Shown: positions 6,660 to 14,099, counted from the stretch's first letter. The stretch: 14,607 bases of DNA from Gemmatimonadales bacterium (GCA_025929805.1 JAICPP010000060.1:1-14607), one strand, 5' to 3'. The notes: generated by a model not told the origin, from the letters alone. Numbers and translations are program-made.

Positions 6660-6699
6660 GAGAGGACCTCCGGTTTCCTGATACCTGGTTCCTGGTACC
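6625..6699. repeat. Inverted pair of tandem heptanucleotide repeat arrays
   Basis: The plus strand carries four consecutive units GGAACCA, GGAACCC, GGAACCA, GGAACCG (6625-6652). After a short spacer the minus strand carries GGTACCA, GGAACCA, GGTATCA, GGAAACC (6699-6672). The arms can pair into a long imperfect hairpin whose inner part, AACCGGAG (6648-6655) with CTCCGGTT (6668-6675), is perfect, with a 12-base loop. The left arm lies inside the MOSC coding region; the right arm ends six bases before the stop of the convergent TPR gene. No T tract follows, but the hairpin could act as a shared transcription barrier or 3'-end stabiliser (inference). Confidence 0.9.
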
Positions 6700-6705
6700 G
6701 GTCTA

Positions 6706-8190
6706 CTACGCCTTCATCTTCTTTGCCTTCATCCTTACAAACGCATGATTCAGCGTTGGTAGCGTATTGTGGTTCGCCGCCTGGCGGTACAGCTCTGCGG
6801 CCTTGGAATCATCCCCTTGGGCCTGATATGCCTTCCCCATTCGATACAACACGTAAGGATCCTGCTGGTTCGCCTGACTGAAGTGAGCAAGGGCCTCAGG
6901 GAACCGCTTCTGCTTCAATGCAATGGTACCCACCAGCTCGTGAGCCTGACGGATCTGCGCGTTGTTGTTCTTGGCCGTGGCGCCTTTCATGAAGGCGTCG
7001 GCATGTTCCTGGGCGGAAGCGAGGTCCTTGGTCCGGATGGCCACCCGACCGAGGTTGTAGTGATGCACCAACTCGGCGTTCTCCTTGACCTCCCGGGAGA
7101 GATCTGACTTGAGCTGGAGATCAACCGCCTTCTCGTAATACTTCCGGGCCTCCTCCGGCTTTCCAGCCTCCAGGAGTACATCGCCCATCGCCACCGCGTC
7201 GCCTGCCATGTTAGCCGCGTCCTTGATCTTTTCAGCCACGCCGTACTGCTTCTGCAGCTCCTCCAGGGCTGCGTCGAGCTTGCCCTCGTCGGCATAGGCG
7301 ATGGCGCGCGCGAACAGGGCGTTTCGTCGATCGGCGTCGTTGCGCGCCGCTTGATGGAGCTTCCAGGCTTCGGCCCTCGCGGCGTCATGCTTTCCCTGAT
7401 ACATGAGATTGCTGGCGATTCCGATGTACGAGGGCGAAAACTGGGGATCGGTCTGCAGCGCCTTGCGATACATCGCGATCGACTCATCGAACCGCCCGGT
7501 CTTCATCAGGAGCTCGGCGTACGAGTCGTAGGGATTGGGATCGTCGGGAATCAGCTCGATGTACTTCTTAAACGCCTTCTCGGCGTCCTCGAACCGCCCC
7601 GACTGCCGGTAGGCGTAACCCAGCAGATTGTATGCGGGCGCAAACTCCGGCGCGACTTCGACCGCCTTCTGGTACTCGCTCACCGCCTTGGCGTATTCCT
7701 GTTGACCGAAATAGTTGTTACCCAGGAGGAAATGGGCCCGTTCATCTCGCGGGTACTCGGCCACGAGCTGCTCGTAATACCTGCGTTGCTTGTCGGTATC
7801 CGCGCTGGCCCCGGCCTGAAGACCCAGGATCATGAGCCGCTCGCCTGCAGACGCCTTGTCGGCCAGGGCGACCGCCTCATTGAGGTGCATGAAGAATTCT
7901 TTGGCGGTCGGAGAGTTGAGGGCGAGACTGTAATGTCCCAACGCGAAACCAGGATCGTTGGCAACCGCCCGCTTGAGCACTTCTCGGGAATCGTGGGCCC
8001 TGAGGTTTTCGCCCAGCGCCCGGCCCTTGAGGTACTCCCGTCTGGCCTCCGCGTTTGAGGTGGTCACCGGGATCTTGACCACCCCAGCTCCCGCATGATC
8101 TTGTGCCGTGCCTGATCCGACGCTCAGCGCAGTGGCCACCAGTGCGATGTACCCGACTCGCAGGGGCGATGCCCCCCATCGTTGCGACAT
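6706..8190 (-). CDS. Secreted tetratricopeptide-repeat protein
   Basis: A 494-residue protein with a signal peptide (MSQRWGASPLR, then hydrophobic 12-27, cleavage probably near TAQ at 28-30). The rest is helical, with many TPR units. Clear ones begin near FALGHYSLAL (82-91), AHFLLGNNYFGQQEYAKAVSEYQKAVEVAP (152-181), APAYNLLGYAYRQSGRFEDAEKAFKKYIELIP (184-215), PYDSYAELLMKTGRFDESIAMYRKALQTDP (220-249), AMGDVLLEAGKPEEARKYYEKAVDL (334-358) and YRMGKAYQAQGDDSKAAELYRQA (449-471). TPR arrays are protein-interaction scaffolds, so a periplasmic or outer-membrane-associated adaptor role is likely; the partner is unknown. The start is ATG at 8190, with GGAGG 5 bases upstream. An earlier in-frame ATG at 8265 would add 25 residues that spoil the signal peptide. 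It is divergent from cydA, with 148 bases between the two. The Lys-rich end (RMKAKKMKA) is unusual but short. Confidence 0.87.
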   Translation of the reverse strand: MSQRWGASPLRVGYIALVATALSVGSGTAQDHAGAGVVKIPVTTSNAEARREYLKGRALGENLRAHDSREVLKRAVANDPGFALGHYSLALNSPTAKEFFMHLNEAVALADKASAGERLMILGLQAGASADTDKQRRYYEQLVAEYPRDERAHFLLGNNYFGQQEYAKAVSEYQKAVEVAPEFAPAYNLLGYAYRQSGRFEDAEKAFKKYIELIPDDPNPYDSYAELLMKTGRFDESIAMYRKALQTDPQFSPSYIGIASNLMYQGKHDAARAEAWKLHQAARNDADRRNALFARAIAYADEGKLDAALEELQKQYGVAEKIKDAANMAGDAVAMGDVLLEAGKPEEARKYYEKAVDLQLKSDLSREVKENAELVHHYNLGRVAIRTKDLASAQEHADAFMKGATAKNNNAQIRQAHELVGTIALKQKRFPEALAHFSQANQQDPYVLYRMGKAYQAQGDDSKAAELYRQAANHNTLPTLNHAFVRMKAKKMKA

Positions 8191-8338
8191 GAAACCCTCC
8201 ATAGCTGTGGGAGATGCTGTCGACGTAGGGCACGCGATCACGGAGCTGACTGGGAGCAGGAGCACCGGCGCAGGCCCCTATCAGGCTCTACTGCGGGCTC
8301 CTGGGAAAAGATTCAGCCTTTGAATACCTTCTTCCCCC

Positions 8339-9682
8339 ATGTCTGACCTCCTGGCCGCACGCTCCCAGATGGCAGTCTCGCTTGGTTTTCACATCATCTT
8401 CGCCGTGGTGGGCATCGGCATGCCCGTCCTCATGGTGATCGCAGAGAGGCGTTGGCAGAAGACGGGCGATCCGATCCATCTGGATCTGGCCAAGCGCTGG
8501 TCGAAGGGAACCGCCATCCTCTTTGCCGTCGGTGCCGTGTCGGGTACGGTGCTCTCCTTCGAGCTCGGGCTGCTCTGGCCGGGCTTCATGGAGGCAGCGG
8601 GAGGCATCATCGGGATGCCGTTCTCGCTGGAGGGATTTGCCTTCTTTACCGAAGCGATCTTCCTGGGGATCTACCTGTACGGCTGGGACCGGATCGCACC
8701 ACGGGCGCATCTTTGGGCCGGAATTGCCGTGGCGGTGAGCGGTGCAGCCTCGGGCATCTTTGTGGTCACCGCGAACTCCTGGATGAACTCACCGGTGGGG
8801 TTCGACCTGGTAGACGGGCGGATGGTGAACATCGATCCCGTGGCGGCCATGCTGAACCCAATGGCCTTCCAGCAGACACTGCACATGACCCTGGCAGCAT
8901 ATACCGCCACCGGGTTTGGAGTCGCCGGGATTCATGCATTCCTCCTGCTGTTTGATCCGGCCAACGCGTTCCACCGTCGCGCACTGAGTGCGGCCTTGGT
9001 CCTGGGAGCGCCGGCGGCAGTGCTCCAACCAATATCCGGGGACATCAGCGCCCGCTCCGTTGCCGAGCGCCAGCCGGTCAAGCTTGCCGCCATGGAATCG
9101 CACTTCGAAACGACCGCTGGTGCACCGCTCACGATCGGAGGTTTTCCGGATACCGAAACGGGCCAGACCCGCTATGCCATCAAGATCCCGTATGGTCTGT
9201 CGCTGCTCGCGTTCCACGATCCCAACGCGGTGGTGAAGGGGCTGAACGAGTTTCCCCGGGAGGACTGGCCCAACGGTCCCATCGTACATACGGCGTTTCA
9301 GATCATGGTCGCACTGGGTACCTACATGGCACTGGTATCGCTCTGGGCCGGGTGGCTGGCCCTGCGGCGCAGGGATTTGATGGCCAGCAAACCGCTCCTC
9401 CGGGCAATTGCGCTGGGAGGGCCCATGGGCTTCATCGCCATCGAAGCCGGGTGGACCGTCACCGAGGTCGGCCGCCAGCCGTGGATAATCTACGGAGTCA
9501 TGCGGACGGCGGACGCGGTCACCCCCATGCCCGGTCTGGTGGTGCCCTTCCTGCTCTTCACTATCCTGTACTGCTTCCTGGGCGTCATCGTCGCCTGGCT
9601 GCTGTACCGCCAGATCATCCGGAGCCCCAAGGCGACCGAGTGGACCCGGGTGTATTCCCCCATCACGATCCGCCGTGCCTGA
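8339..9682 (+). CDS. cydA: Cytochrome bd quinol oxidase subunit I
   Basis: A 447-residue polytopic protein. The start MSDLLAARSQMAVSLGFHIIFA is typical of CydA. Expected cofactor ligands are present: H18 (b595), H182 in TLHMTLAAY and M323 in FQIMVALG (b558), with acidic residues E98 and E105 in LEGFAFFTEA on the proton path. The Q-loop quinol site QPVKLAAMES has K248 and E253, and the signature GRQPW is at 378-382, preceded by E376. At 447 residues it belongs to the short Q-loop type (E. coli CydA is about 522). The enzyme sits in the cytoplasmic membrane, oxidises quinol and reduces O2 with high affinity, resisting cyanide, NO and H2S. The start is ATG at 8339; no ribosome-binding site is visible just upstream, so translation may be leaderless or weakly initiated. 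It overlaps cydB by 8 bases. Confidence 0.95.
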   Translation: MSDLLAARSQMAVSLGFHIIFAVVGIGMPVLMVIAERRWQKTGDPIHLDLAKRWSKGTAILFAVGAVSGTVLSFELGLLWPGFMEAAGGIIGMPFSLEGFAFFTEAIFLGIYLYGWDRIAPRAHLWAGIAVAVSGAASGIFVVTANSWMNSPVGFDLVDGRMVNIDPVAAMLNPMAFQQTLHMTLAAYTATGFGVAGIHAFLLLFDPANAFHRRALSAALVLGAPAAVLQPISGDISARSVAERQPVKLAAMESHFETTAGAPLTIGGFPDTETGQTRYAIKIPYGLSLLAFHDPNAVVKGLNEFPREDWPNGPIVHTAFQIMVALGTYMALVSLWAGWLALRRRDLMASKPLLRAIALGGPMGFIAIEAGWTVTEVGRQPWIIYGVMRTADAVTPMPGLVVPFLLFTILYCFLGVIVAWLLYRQIIRSPKATEWTRVYSPITIRRA

Positions 9683-10712
9683 GCTGAGTCTTCCCGACGT
9701 GCTCGCGGCCGTCCTCGCGCTTTCGCTCAACGCGTATGTGCTGTTCGGGGGTGCAGATTTTGGAGGTGGTGTCTGGGACCTGCTGGCTTCAGGGCCGCGC
9801 GGCCATCGCCAGCGAGAGGTCATCGCGCATGCAATCGGCCCCATCTGGGAAGCCAATCACGTCTGGCTGATCCTCGCCATCGTGCTGACCTTCACCTGTT
9901 TTCCCGCGGTATACGCGCGTCTCGGCATAGTCCTACACATTCCGCTCACGCTGATGTTGGTAGGAATCGTGCTGCGCGGCTCGGCGTTCACCTTCCGCAC
10001 CTATGACAGTCAGCACGATGTGGTTCAGCGTCGCTGGGGTCGGATCTTTGCGAGCGCGAGCGTCATCACCCCGATTCTGCTCGGCGTTTCCATCGGAGCG
10101 GTGGCATCCGGCAGAGTGGGACAGGAAACGCGGGGCGGGTTTGTCCAGCAATTTGTGGAGCCCTGGCTCACTCCTTTTGCCTTCAGCGTAGGGCTCCTGA
10201 CTCTGGCGATCTTCGCGTTCCTGGCGGCGGTGTTTCTGACTCTGGAGACCCGGGACCCCGACCTGAGTGAGGACTTCCGCCGGCGGGCTCTCGGGGCAGG
10301 AATCGCCGTGTTTCTCGCCTCCGCTCTGGTTCTGCTGCTGTCGCACGAGGCGGCTCCGCTGGTCCGCACCGGATTGATAGCGTCACCCTGGGCGATCCCG
10401 CTCCACCTGGCCACCGGATTCTCTGCTTTGGTCGTCCTGGCAGCGCTCTGGTTGCGCCGCTATCAGATAGCCAGGCTCGCCGTGGGTCTGCAGGTCTCCC
10501 TGATCTTCTGGGGTTGGGCCCTGGCTCAGTATCCGCTCCTCTTACCGCCGAGCTTCAGCGTCGCGAATACGGCTGCTCCGGATCGGACGCTTCGGCTGAC
10601 GCTCCTCGTCCTGGGCGGCGGCGCAATTCTCCTGATCCCATCACTCTGGTATCTGTTCCGAATCTTCAAGACGGTTCCCGCTGATCCCGGAGAGCGCCTG
10701 CCGGAGGGGTGA
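9675..10712 (+). CDS. cydB: Cytochrome bd quinol oxidase subunit II
   Basis: A 345-residue polytopic partner of CydA. It carries the CydB signatures GADFGGGVWDLLA at 26-38 and IGPIWEANHVWLI at 54-66, followed by eight or so further hydrophobic segments up to a short hydrophilic end. CydB has no catalytic haem in the E. coli enzyme but is needed for assembly and stability of the heterodimer. The start is GTG at 9675, eight bases inside the 3' end of cydA, so translation is coupled. I see no cydX-like small gene after it and no cydDC in the window; the next gene is convergent and only 16 bases away. The sequence has no disrupted motif. Identity is secure. Confidence 0.94.
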   Translation: MPELSLPDVLAAVLALSLNAYVLFGGADFGGGVWDLLASGPRGHRQREVIAHAIGPIWEANHVWLILAIVLTFTCFPAVYARLGIVLHIPLTLMLVGIVLRGSAFTFRTYDSQHDVVQRRWGRIFASASVITPILLGVSIGAVASGRVGQETRGGFVQQFVEPWLTPFAFSVGLLTLAIFAFLAAVFLTLETRDPDLSEDFRRRALGAGIAVFLASALVLLLSHEAAPLVRTGLIASPWAIPLHLATGFSALVVLAALWLRRYQIARLAVGLQVSLIFWGWALAQYPLLLPPSFSVANTAAPDRTLRLTLLVLGGGAILLIPSLWYLFRIFKTVPADPGERLPEG

Positions 10713-10728
10713 GCGACGGCGCACGCGA

Positions 10729-12282
10729 CTATGCCGAGCGCGCCATCATCCGTTGAATCGGTTTCACCAGCAGCGCGAGCACCAGGGCCGTACCCAGGGC
10801 CGTAACGGTGACGATGGTGAACAAGCTTGGAAGCGGCATGGTCTCATAGAAGCTGGAGGCCATGCCGGCCAGGTAGTTGCCCACCGCGAGCGCCAGAAAC
10901 CAGACACCCATGACCAAACCCGCGATCCGCGCCGGCGCCAACGTGCTCATGGCGCTGAGTCCCACCGGGCTCAGGCACAGCTCGCCGAGGGTCTGCAGGA
11001 GATAAGACAGGACCAGCCACAACGGGCTCACTCGCGCACCACTCACGGCCGCGGATGCTGCGCCGATCATGACTGCAAAGCCCAGCCCCAACAGCAGGAG
11101 GCCCAGGGCGAACTTGGCCGGACTGGAGGGGTTGCGTTTCCCCAGCCGCAACCACATGGCTGCGAAAATCGGTGCGAACAGAATGATGAATAGCGGTGGC
11201 AGCGACTGGTACCAACTGGGCGGGAAGCCGCGACCGAACATGGTATTGTTGGTGTTCCGATCGGCAAAGAGATTGAGCGTCGAGCCGGCCTGCTCGTAGG
11301 CCATCCAGAACACGGTCGCCGCGGCAAAGAGTACCGCGATGACCACGAGGCTCTTGCGCTCTTCGCGGGTCCACCCGCGGCTCAGGAACAGCCAGGCAAA
11401 GAAGCCCACGGTGACGGCGATCAACACCCATTTGAAGTTCCGGGAAATACCCTCCGGGTCGACGTCGATCGCACCGCTCAGCACCAGCCCACCACCGATC
11501 ACCAGGAGCCCTAGCGTGAGAAGCCCTGCCCATCTCACTTGACGGTCTACTTTGGCGGCCGCGACCGGATCGCTCGGCCTGACCGGATGCAACCCGTCCG
11601 GGGAGAGATGTTTCCCCCCCAGTACGTATTGGACCAGACCGAGAAACATTCCTACCGCGGCCGCGCCGAAGCCCCAGTGCCACGAGGTCTCCGGGTTCAT
11701 CCCCAGCGAAGCCAATATCCTCTTGAACGCATCACTCTGAGCCAGCCAGCCAGTCACCAGCGGTGCGATAAAGGCGCCGGTGTTGATCCCCATGTAGTAA
11801 ATGGAGTAGCCGGCATCGCGCCGCACGTCGTCGGCAGTGTACAGCTTGCCGACCAGCACACTCACGTTGGACTTGAGGAGACCGGTCCCAACTGCGATGA
11901 GCACGAGCCCGAGATAGAATGTCGCAGTTGAGGGAACTGCCAGGCAGATGTGCCCCATCATGATGATGACACCGCCCAGGAACACGGCGCGCCGAAGGCC
12001 CAGGACCCGGTCGGCCAACCACCCCCCCGGGACCGACAGCAGATAGACCGAGCTGACGTAAAGCGCGTAGATGGGTCCGGCGGTGGCGGTGTCGAAACCC
12101 AGGCCACCTGCCGCCACCGGAGCAGTCATGAACAGAATCAGAAGGGCTCGCATGCCGTAGTAGCTGAAACGCTCCCACATCTCGGTGAAGAAGAGCGTAG
12201 AGAGGCCGCGCGGGTGCCCGAAGAATCGGGTATCCTGCTCGGCAGGTTGGGGTTCCGGACGGCGAACGGCGGCAGTGGCCAA
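10729..12282 (-). CDS. POT-family proton-coupled peptide transporter
   Basis: A 517-residue major-facilitator protein of the POT/PTR family. The proton-coupling motif is E34-x-x-E37-R38 followed by FSYYGMR (FFTEMWERFSYYGM), and YMGINTGAFIAPLVTGWLA (about 168-186) and LCLSPVGLSAM (about 433-443) are family signatures. About 14 membrane spans are predicted. POT transporters import di- and tripeptides with protons across the inner membrane. The start is TTG at 12282, with GGAG 8 bases upstream; no good in-frame ATG or GTG is nearby, and a Pro/Arg/Gln-rich cytosolic N-tail of about 25 residues precedes the first span. It follows the DUF1028 gene on the same strand after 60 bases that hold a heptanucleotide repeat hairpin. 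It ends 16 bases from the convergent cydB. The specific substrate is unknown. Confidence 0.92.
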   Translation of the reverse strand: MATAAVRRPEPQPAEQDTRFFGHPRGLSTLFFTEMWERFSYYGMRALLILFMTAPVAAGGLGFDTATAGPIYALYVSSVYLLSVPGGWLADRVLGLRRAVFLGGVIIMMGHICLAVPSTATFYLGLVLIAVGTGLLKSNVSVLVGKLYTADDVRRDAGYSIYYMGINTGAFIAPLVTGWLAQSDAFKRILASLGMNPETSWHWGFGAAAVGMFLGLVQYVLGGKHLSPDGLHPVRPSDPVAAAKVDRQVRWAGLLTLGLLVIGGGLVLSGAIDVDPEGISRNFKWVLIAVTVGFFAWLFLSRGWTREERKSLVVIAVLFAAATVFWMAYEQAGSTLNLFADRNTNNTMFGRGFPPSWYQSLPPLFIILFAPIFAAMWLRLGKRNPSSPAKFALGLLLLGLGFAVMIGAASAAVSGARVSPLWLVLSYLLQTLGELCLSPVGLSAMSTLAPARIAGLVMGVWFLALAVGNYLAGMASSFYETMPLPSLFTIVTVTALGTALVLALLVKPIQRMMARSA

Positions 12283-12294
12283 GTGTCAAGCTCC

Positions 12295-12357
12295 AAGCAG
12301 CGTAAGCGGGACAGCAAAAGCGTACGGTCTTATGTTCCCCGCTTACTGCTTACGGTT
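12295..12357. repeat. Degenerate heptanucleotide repeat with inverted symmetry
   Basis: On the minus strand the units GTAAGCA, GTAAGCG start at 12352 and continue as degenerate 7-mers. On the plus strand AAGCAGC, GTAAGCG (12295-12308) mirror them. The core TAAGCGGG pairs across about 26 bases, giving a hairpin in the 60-base gap between DUF1028 and POT. The repeat also supplies the last codons (NRKQ) and stop of DUF1028. It could affect relative expression of the two genes (inference). Confidence 0.75.
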
Positions 12358-13392
12358 CTTCAGAATGTCGTTCAGGACTACCTTGTCAATCTTCCCGTCC
12401 ATCCGTACCCGTACGTCGTAGTTCTCCCAATACATGAAATTCTTGAGAGCCTCCAGAAATGCCGGGGTAACCCTCCCCTGCCTGGACTGGAGCCATTTCT
12501 CCGGCTGATTGGCTGGCTCGTTCACCAAAATGGGCTCGAGCTGTGCGACAACGGCCGGACCGATGGGGATCAGATCCTGCGGCTCGCTGGGAAAGAAATG
12601 CAGCTTGTGCAGGGTGAGGAGCCGATCCAGCTCTGCAATCGGGTCGGGCGCATCATACACCCGGATATCGATAAAGCGATCGTTGGCTCCGAGATAGCCG
12701 CCACGCTTGCGGACTACCAGCAACGCCGCCGACTGCATTCCCCGCTTGTCTCCACCTCCCGCTTGACCTGCCTTGAGCGCGGTCATCAACCGATCGGCCA
12801 AACTGCCCCGGGTTCGTTCGAAGCTTTCGGCCAGGTTCCTCACTGTCTGGTCCGAGACCATGATATTGGCTTGTGCCGCGTAGCCTCGTCCGGCAATGAC
12901 CTCGCCCTTTCCTCCAAGGACGCTGCCCCGCCCCGACGGTGCACCCACCCGCCCGCCCGCCCAGTCGAATGTGGCCTTGCCGGTAAAGCTTGCAGCATTG
13001 CCGCGCGCATCGACTAACCCGACCTGCCGATCTTGCAACATCGTATCCGTGCGCATCACGGTCCGGAGCGCCTCTTCGGCCCTCGCGCCTTGGGCGATGA
13101 GATCGAGGCCCTGCTCGCCGTAAGCCGTGTTTGCCAGACTCTGCGTGGCCACCGCGCCGACTCCCGCTCTTCCCCAGGGGACGATGCCGCCGACATTGGG
13201 AAACTTCGATTGCACCGCGACTCCCAGATCTCCAGTTGCGGAGTCGTAGGCTACGATGCTGTAGGTGTGCGCGAGCTTCTGAAGGTGGGTGGGAGCTGCG
13301 CCAGATTCTTGAGCAGAAAGGCGTAGGCAATAAACAGTAAACGGCAAACAGGACAACAGGATTGCAGTCAGGCTTGAGCCCCAACTGCTCAC
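12343..13392 (-). CDS. Secreted DUF1028 (Ntn-hydrolase-like) protein
   Basis: A 349-residue protein. Residues 42-240 are a DUF1028 domain: HTYSIVAYDSATGDLGVAVQSKFPNVG (42-68), GAVATQSLANTAYGEQGLDLIAQGARAEEAL (79-109), GYAAQANIMVSD (170-181) and GGGDKRGMQSAALLVV (212-227). The fold family is Ntn-hydrolase-like and no substrate has been established. The C-terminal part, about 285-345 with FLEALKNFMYWENYDVRVRMDGKIDKVVLNDIL, resembles the putative peptidoglycan-binding domain that often follows DUF1028. The N-terminal segment (LTAILLSCLPFTVYCLRLSAQ) is a plausible signal peptide. The start is GTG at 13392, overlapping the TGA of the upstream gene (GTGA). The signal-peptide codons are partly made of a heptanucleotide repeat. 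With a peptide transporter downstream, an extracytoplasmic amide- or peptide-cleaving role is possible but unproven. Confidence 0.86.
   Translation of the reverse strand: MSSWGSSLTAILLSCLPFTVYCLRLSAQESGAAPTHLQKLAHTYSIVAYDSATGDLGVAVQSKFPNVGGIVPWGRAGVGAVATQSLANTAYGEQGLDLIAQGARAEEALRTVMRTDTMLQDRQVGLVDARGNAASFTGKATFDWAGGRVGAPSGRGSVLGGKGEVIAGRGYAAQANIMVSDQTVRNLAESFERTRGSLADRLMTALKAGQAGGGDKRGMQSAALLVVRKRGGYLGANDRFIDIRVYDAPDPIAELDRLLTLHKLHFFPSEPQDLIPIGPAVVAQLEPILVNEPANQPEKWLQSRQGRVTPAFLEALKNFMYWENYDVRVRMDGKIDKVVLNDILKNRKQ
13323..13357. repeat. Heptanucleotide repeat inside the DUF1028 signal peptide
   Basis: On the plus strand, consecutive units GTAGGCA, ATAAACA, GTAAACG, GCAAACA (13323-13350) followed by a decayed unit. 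Read on the minus strand they encode CLPFTVYCLR of the DUF1028 signal peptide. The consensus GTAAACA differs by one base from the GTAAGCA units at the other end of the same gene. Confidence 0.8.
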
Positions 13393-13943
13393 GGCTGTTT
13401 CCCCAACTTCTTCTTCAAGTATGCCAGTTGCGCATCCACCGCCTGCTTCAGCTTCTGGTCGGAATCCGCGCGCGCCGCATCGTCGTCCAGGTTCGTTCCG
13501 GGGCGTTCTCCACCCGCGGCTTGAATATCACGCCACGCGGCGTCGATCGACTCGAAGGGTGCACCGGGCCGGGCAGTGCGGTACTCACTGAGCATTTCCG
13601 CAACCTCCCTCTCCGCCAACGCCAACTCGTCACGTTGGACTGCCAGCTTCCGCTCGAGTACAGTGACTCGTTCCCGGTGCCGATGGGCAAAGCGCTCCGC
13701 CACCTGGACCGTGTCGGCGTCGGGCACCTCCGCAGCCAGTCGTCCGCGACGCTCCGCATCCGCTAACTGCCGCCGCTCCAGGTCCAGCTCTCGCTCGGTG
13801 ACCACCAGCGCGCTGCGCATCGTGCTCACTCCCACCTTGGCCTCGAGCAGGGCTTCGCGGAGCGCGGCTGCGCGGGCCCGCGGATCGGGACGCGAGTGGT
13901 CGCGGAGCAGTTGGTCCAACCGAGCCTTCAAGCTCTCGAACAC
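13389..13943 (-). CDS. Hypothetical coiled-coil protein
   Basis: Soluble, highly charged and almost entirely helical; heptad-like patterning is strong at residues about 25-130 (LREALLEAKVGVS, TERELDLERRQLADAERRGRLAAE, RERVTVLERKLAVQRDELALAEREVAEML). It has no signal peptide. The 184-residue call starts at GTG 13943; the frame continues to a TTG at 13988, but a good promoter places the transcript start near 13981, so that longer version would not be made. An ATG at 13963 is out of frame. The start is therefore uncertain and none of the candidates has a strong ribosome-binding site. The general architecture recalls PspA/IM30-like proteins, but I see no diagnostic motif and do not assign it. The stop overlaps the DUF1028 start, so the two are co-translated. 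Confidence 0.72.
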   Translation of the reverse strand: MFESLKARLDQLLRDHSRPDPRARAAALREALLEAKVGVSTMRSALVVTERELDLERRQLADAERRGRLAAEVPDADTVQVAERFAHRHRERVTVLERKLAVQRDELALAEREVAEMLSEYRTARPGAPFESIDAAWRDIQAAGGERPGTNLDDDAARADSDQKLKQAVDAQLAYLKKKLGKQP

Positions 13944-13987
13944 GACTGGTTGGTCCGACTCATGGATGCATCCTGAATGGGGACCCA

Positions 13988-14016
13988 ATGTTAGGAGTCC
14001 ACGATGGGAGCGTCAA
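13988..14016 (-). promoter_or_regulatory. Sigma-70-like promoter of the coiled-coil, DUF1028, POT operon
   Basis: On the minus strand TTGACG (14016-14011) and TAACAT (13993-13988) are separated by exactly 17 bases. The -35 matches consensus at five of six positions and the -10 at four of six. Predicted transcription start is near 13981, about 38 bases before the GTG used for the coiled-coil protein. Confidence 0.65.
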
Positions 14017-14050
14017 GCGATCGCCTCTAGGCCGATAAAGGGTTTCCCGC

Positions 14051-14056
14051 TATTAT
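14051..14056 (+). promoter_or_regulatory. Possible -10 element for the last gene
   Basis: TATTAT lies 43 bases before the ATG at 14100 and sits in the loop of a short hairpin, TCCCG (14045-14049) with CGGGA (14057-14061). No matching -35 box is present at the usual distance, so an activator may be needed or the match may be chance. Confidence 0.3.
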
Positions 14057-14099
14057 CGGGATCTCCCTCATAGCGGCGGTCAGGTCTGGTGGAGGCGCC

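Noticed and set aside
6625..6699. CRISPR array
   Set aside because: The units are seven bases and directly abutting, with no spacers; this is a tandem repeat, not a CRISPR.
8789..9856. Minus-strand frame of 355 codons opposite cydA and cydB
   Set aside because: It lies antisense to secure cydA/cydB coding sequence and has a low-complexity Gly/Arg/Pro/His composition with no recognisable domain.
11950..13017. Plus-strand frame of 355 codons opposite POT and DUF1028
   Set aside because: It is antisense to two genes with clear family motifs and crosses their boundary; a shadow of high-GC codon bias.
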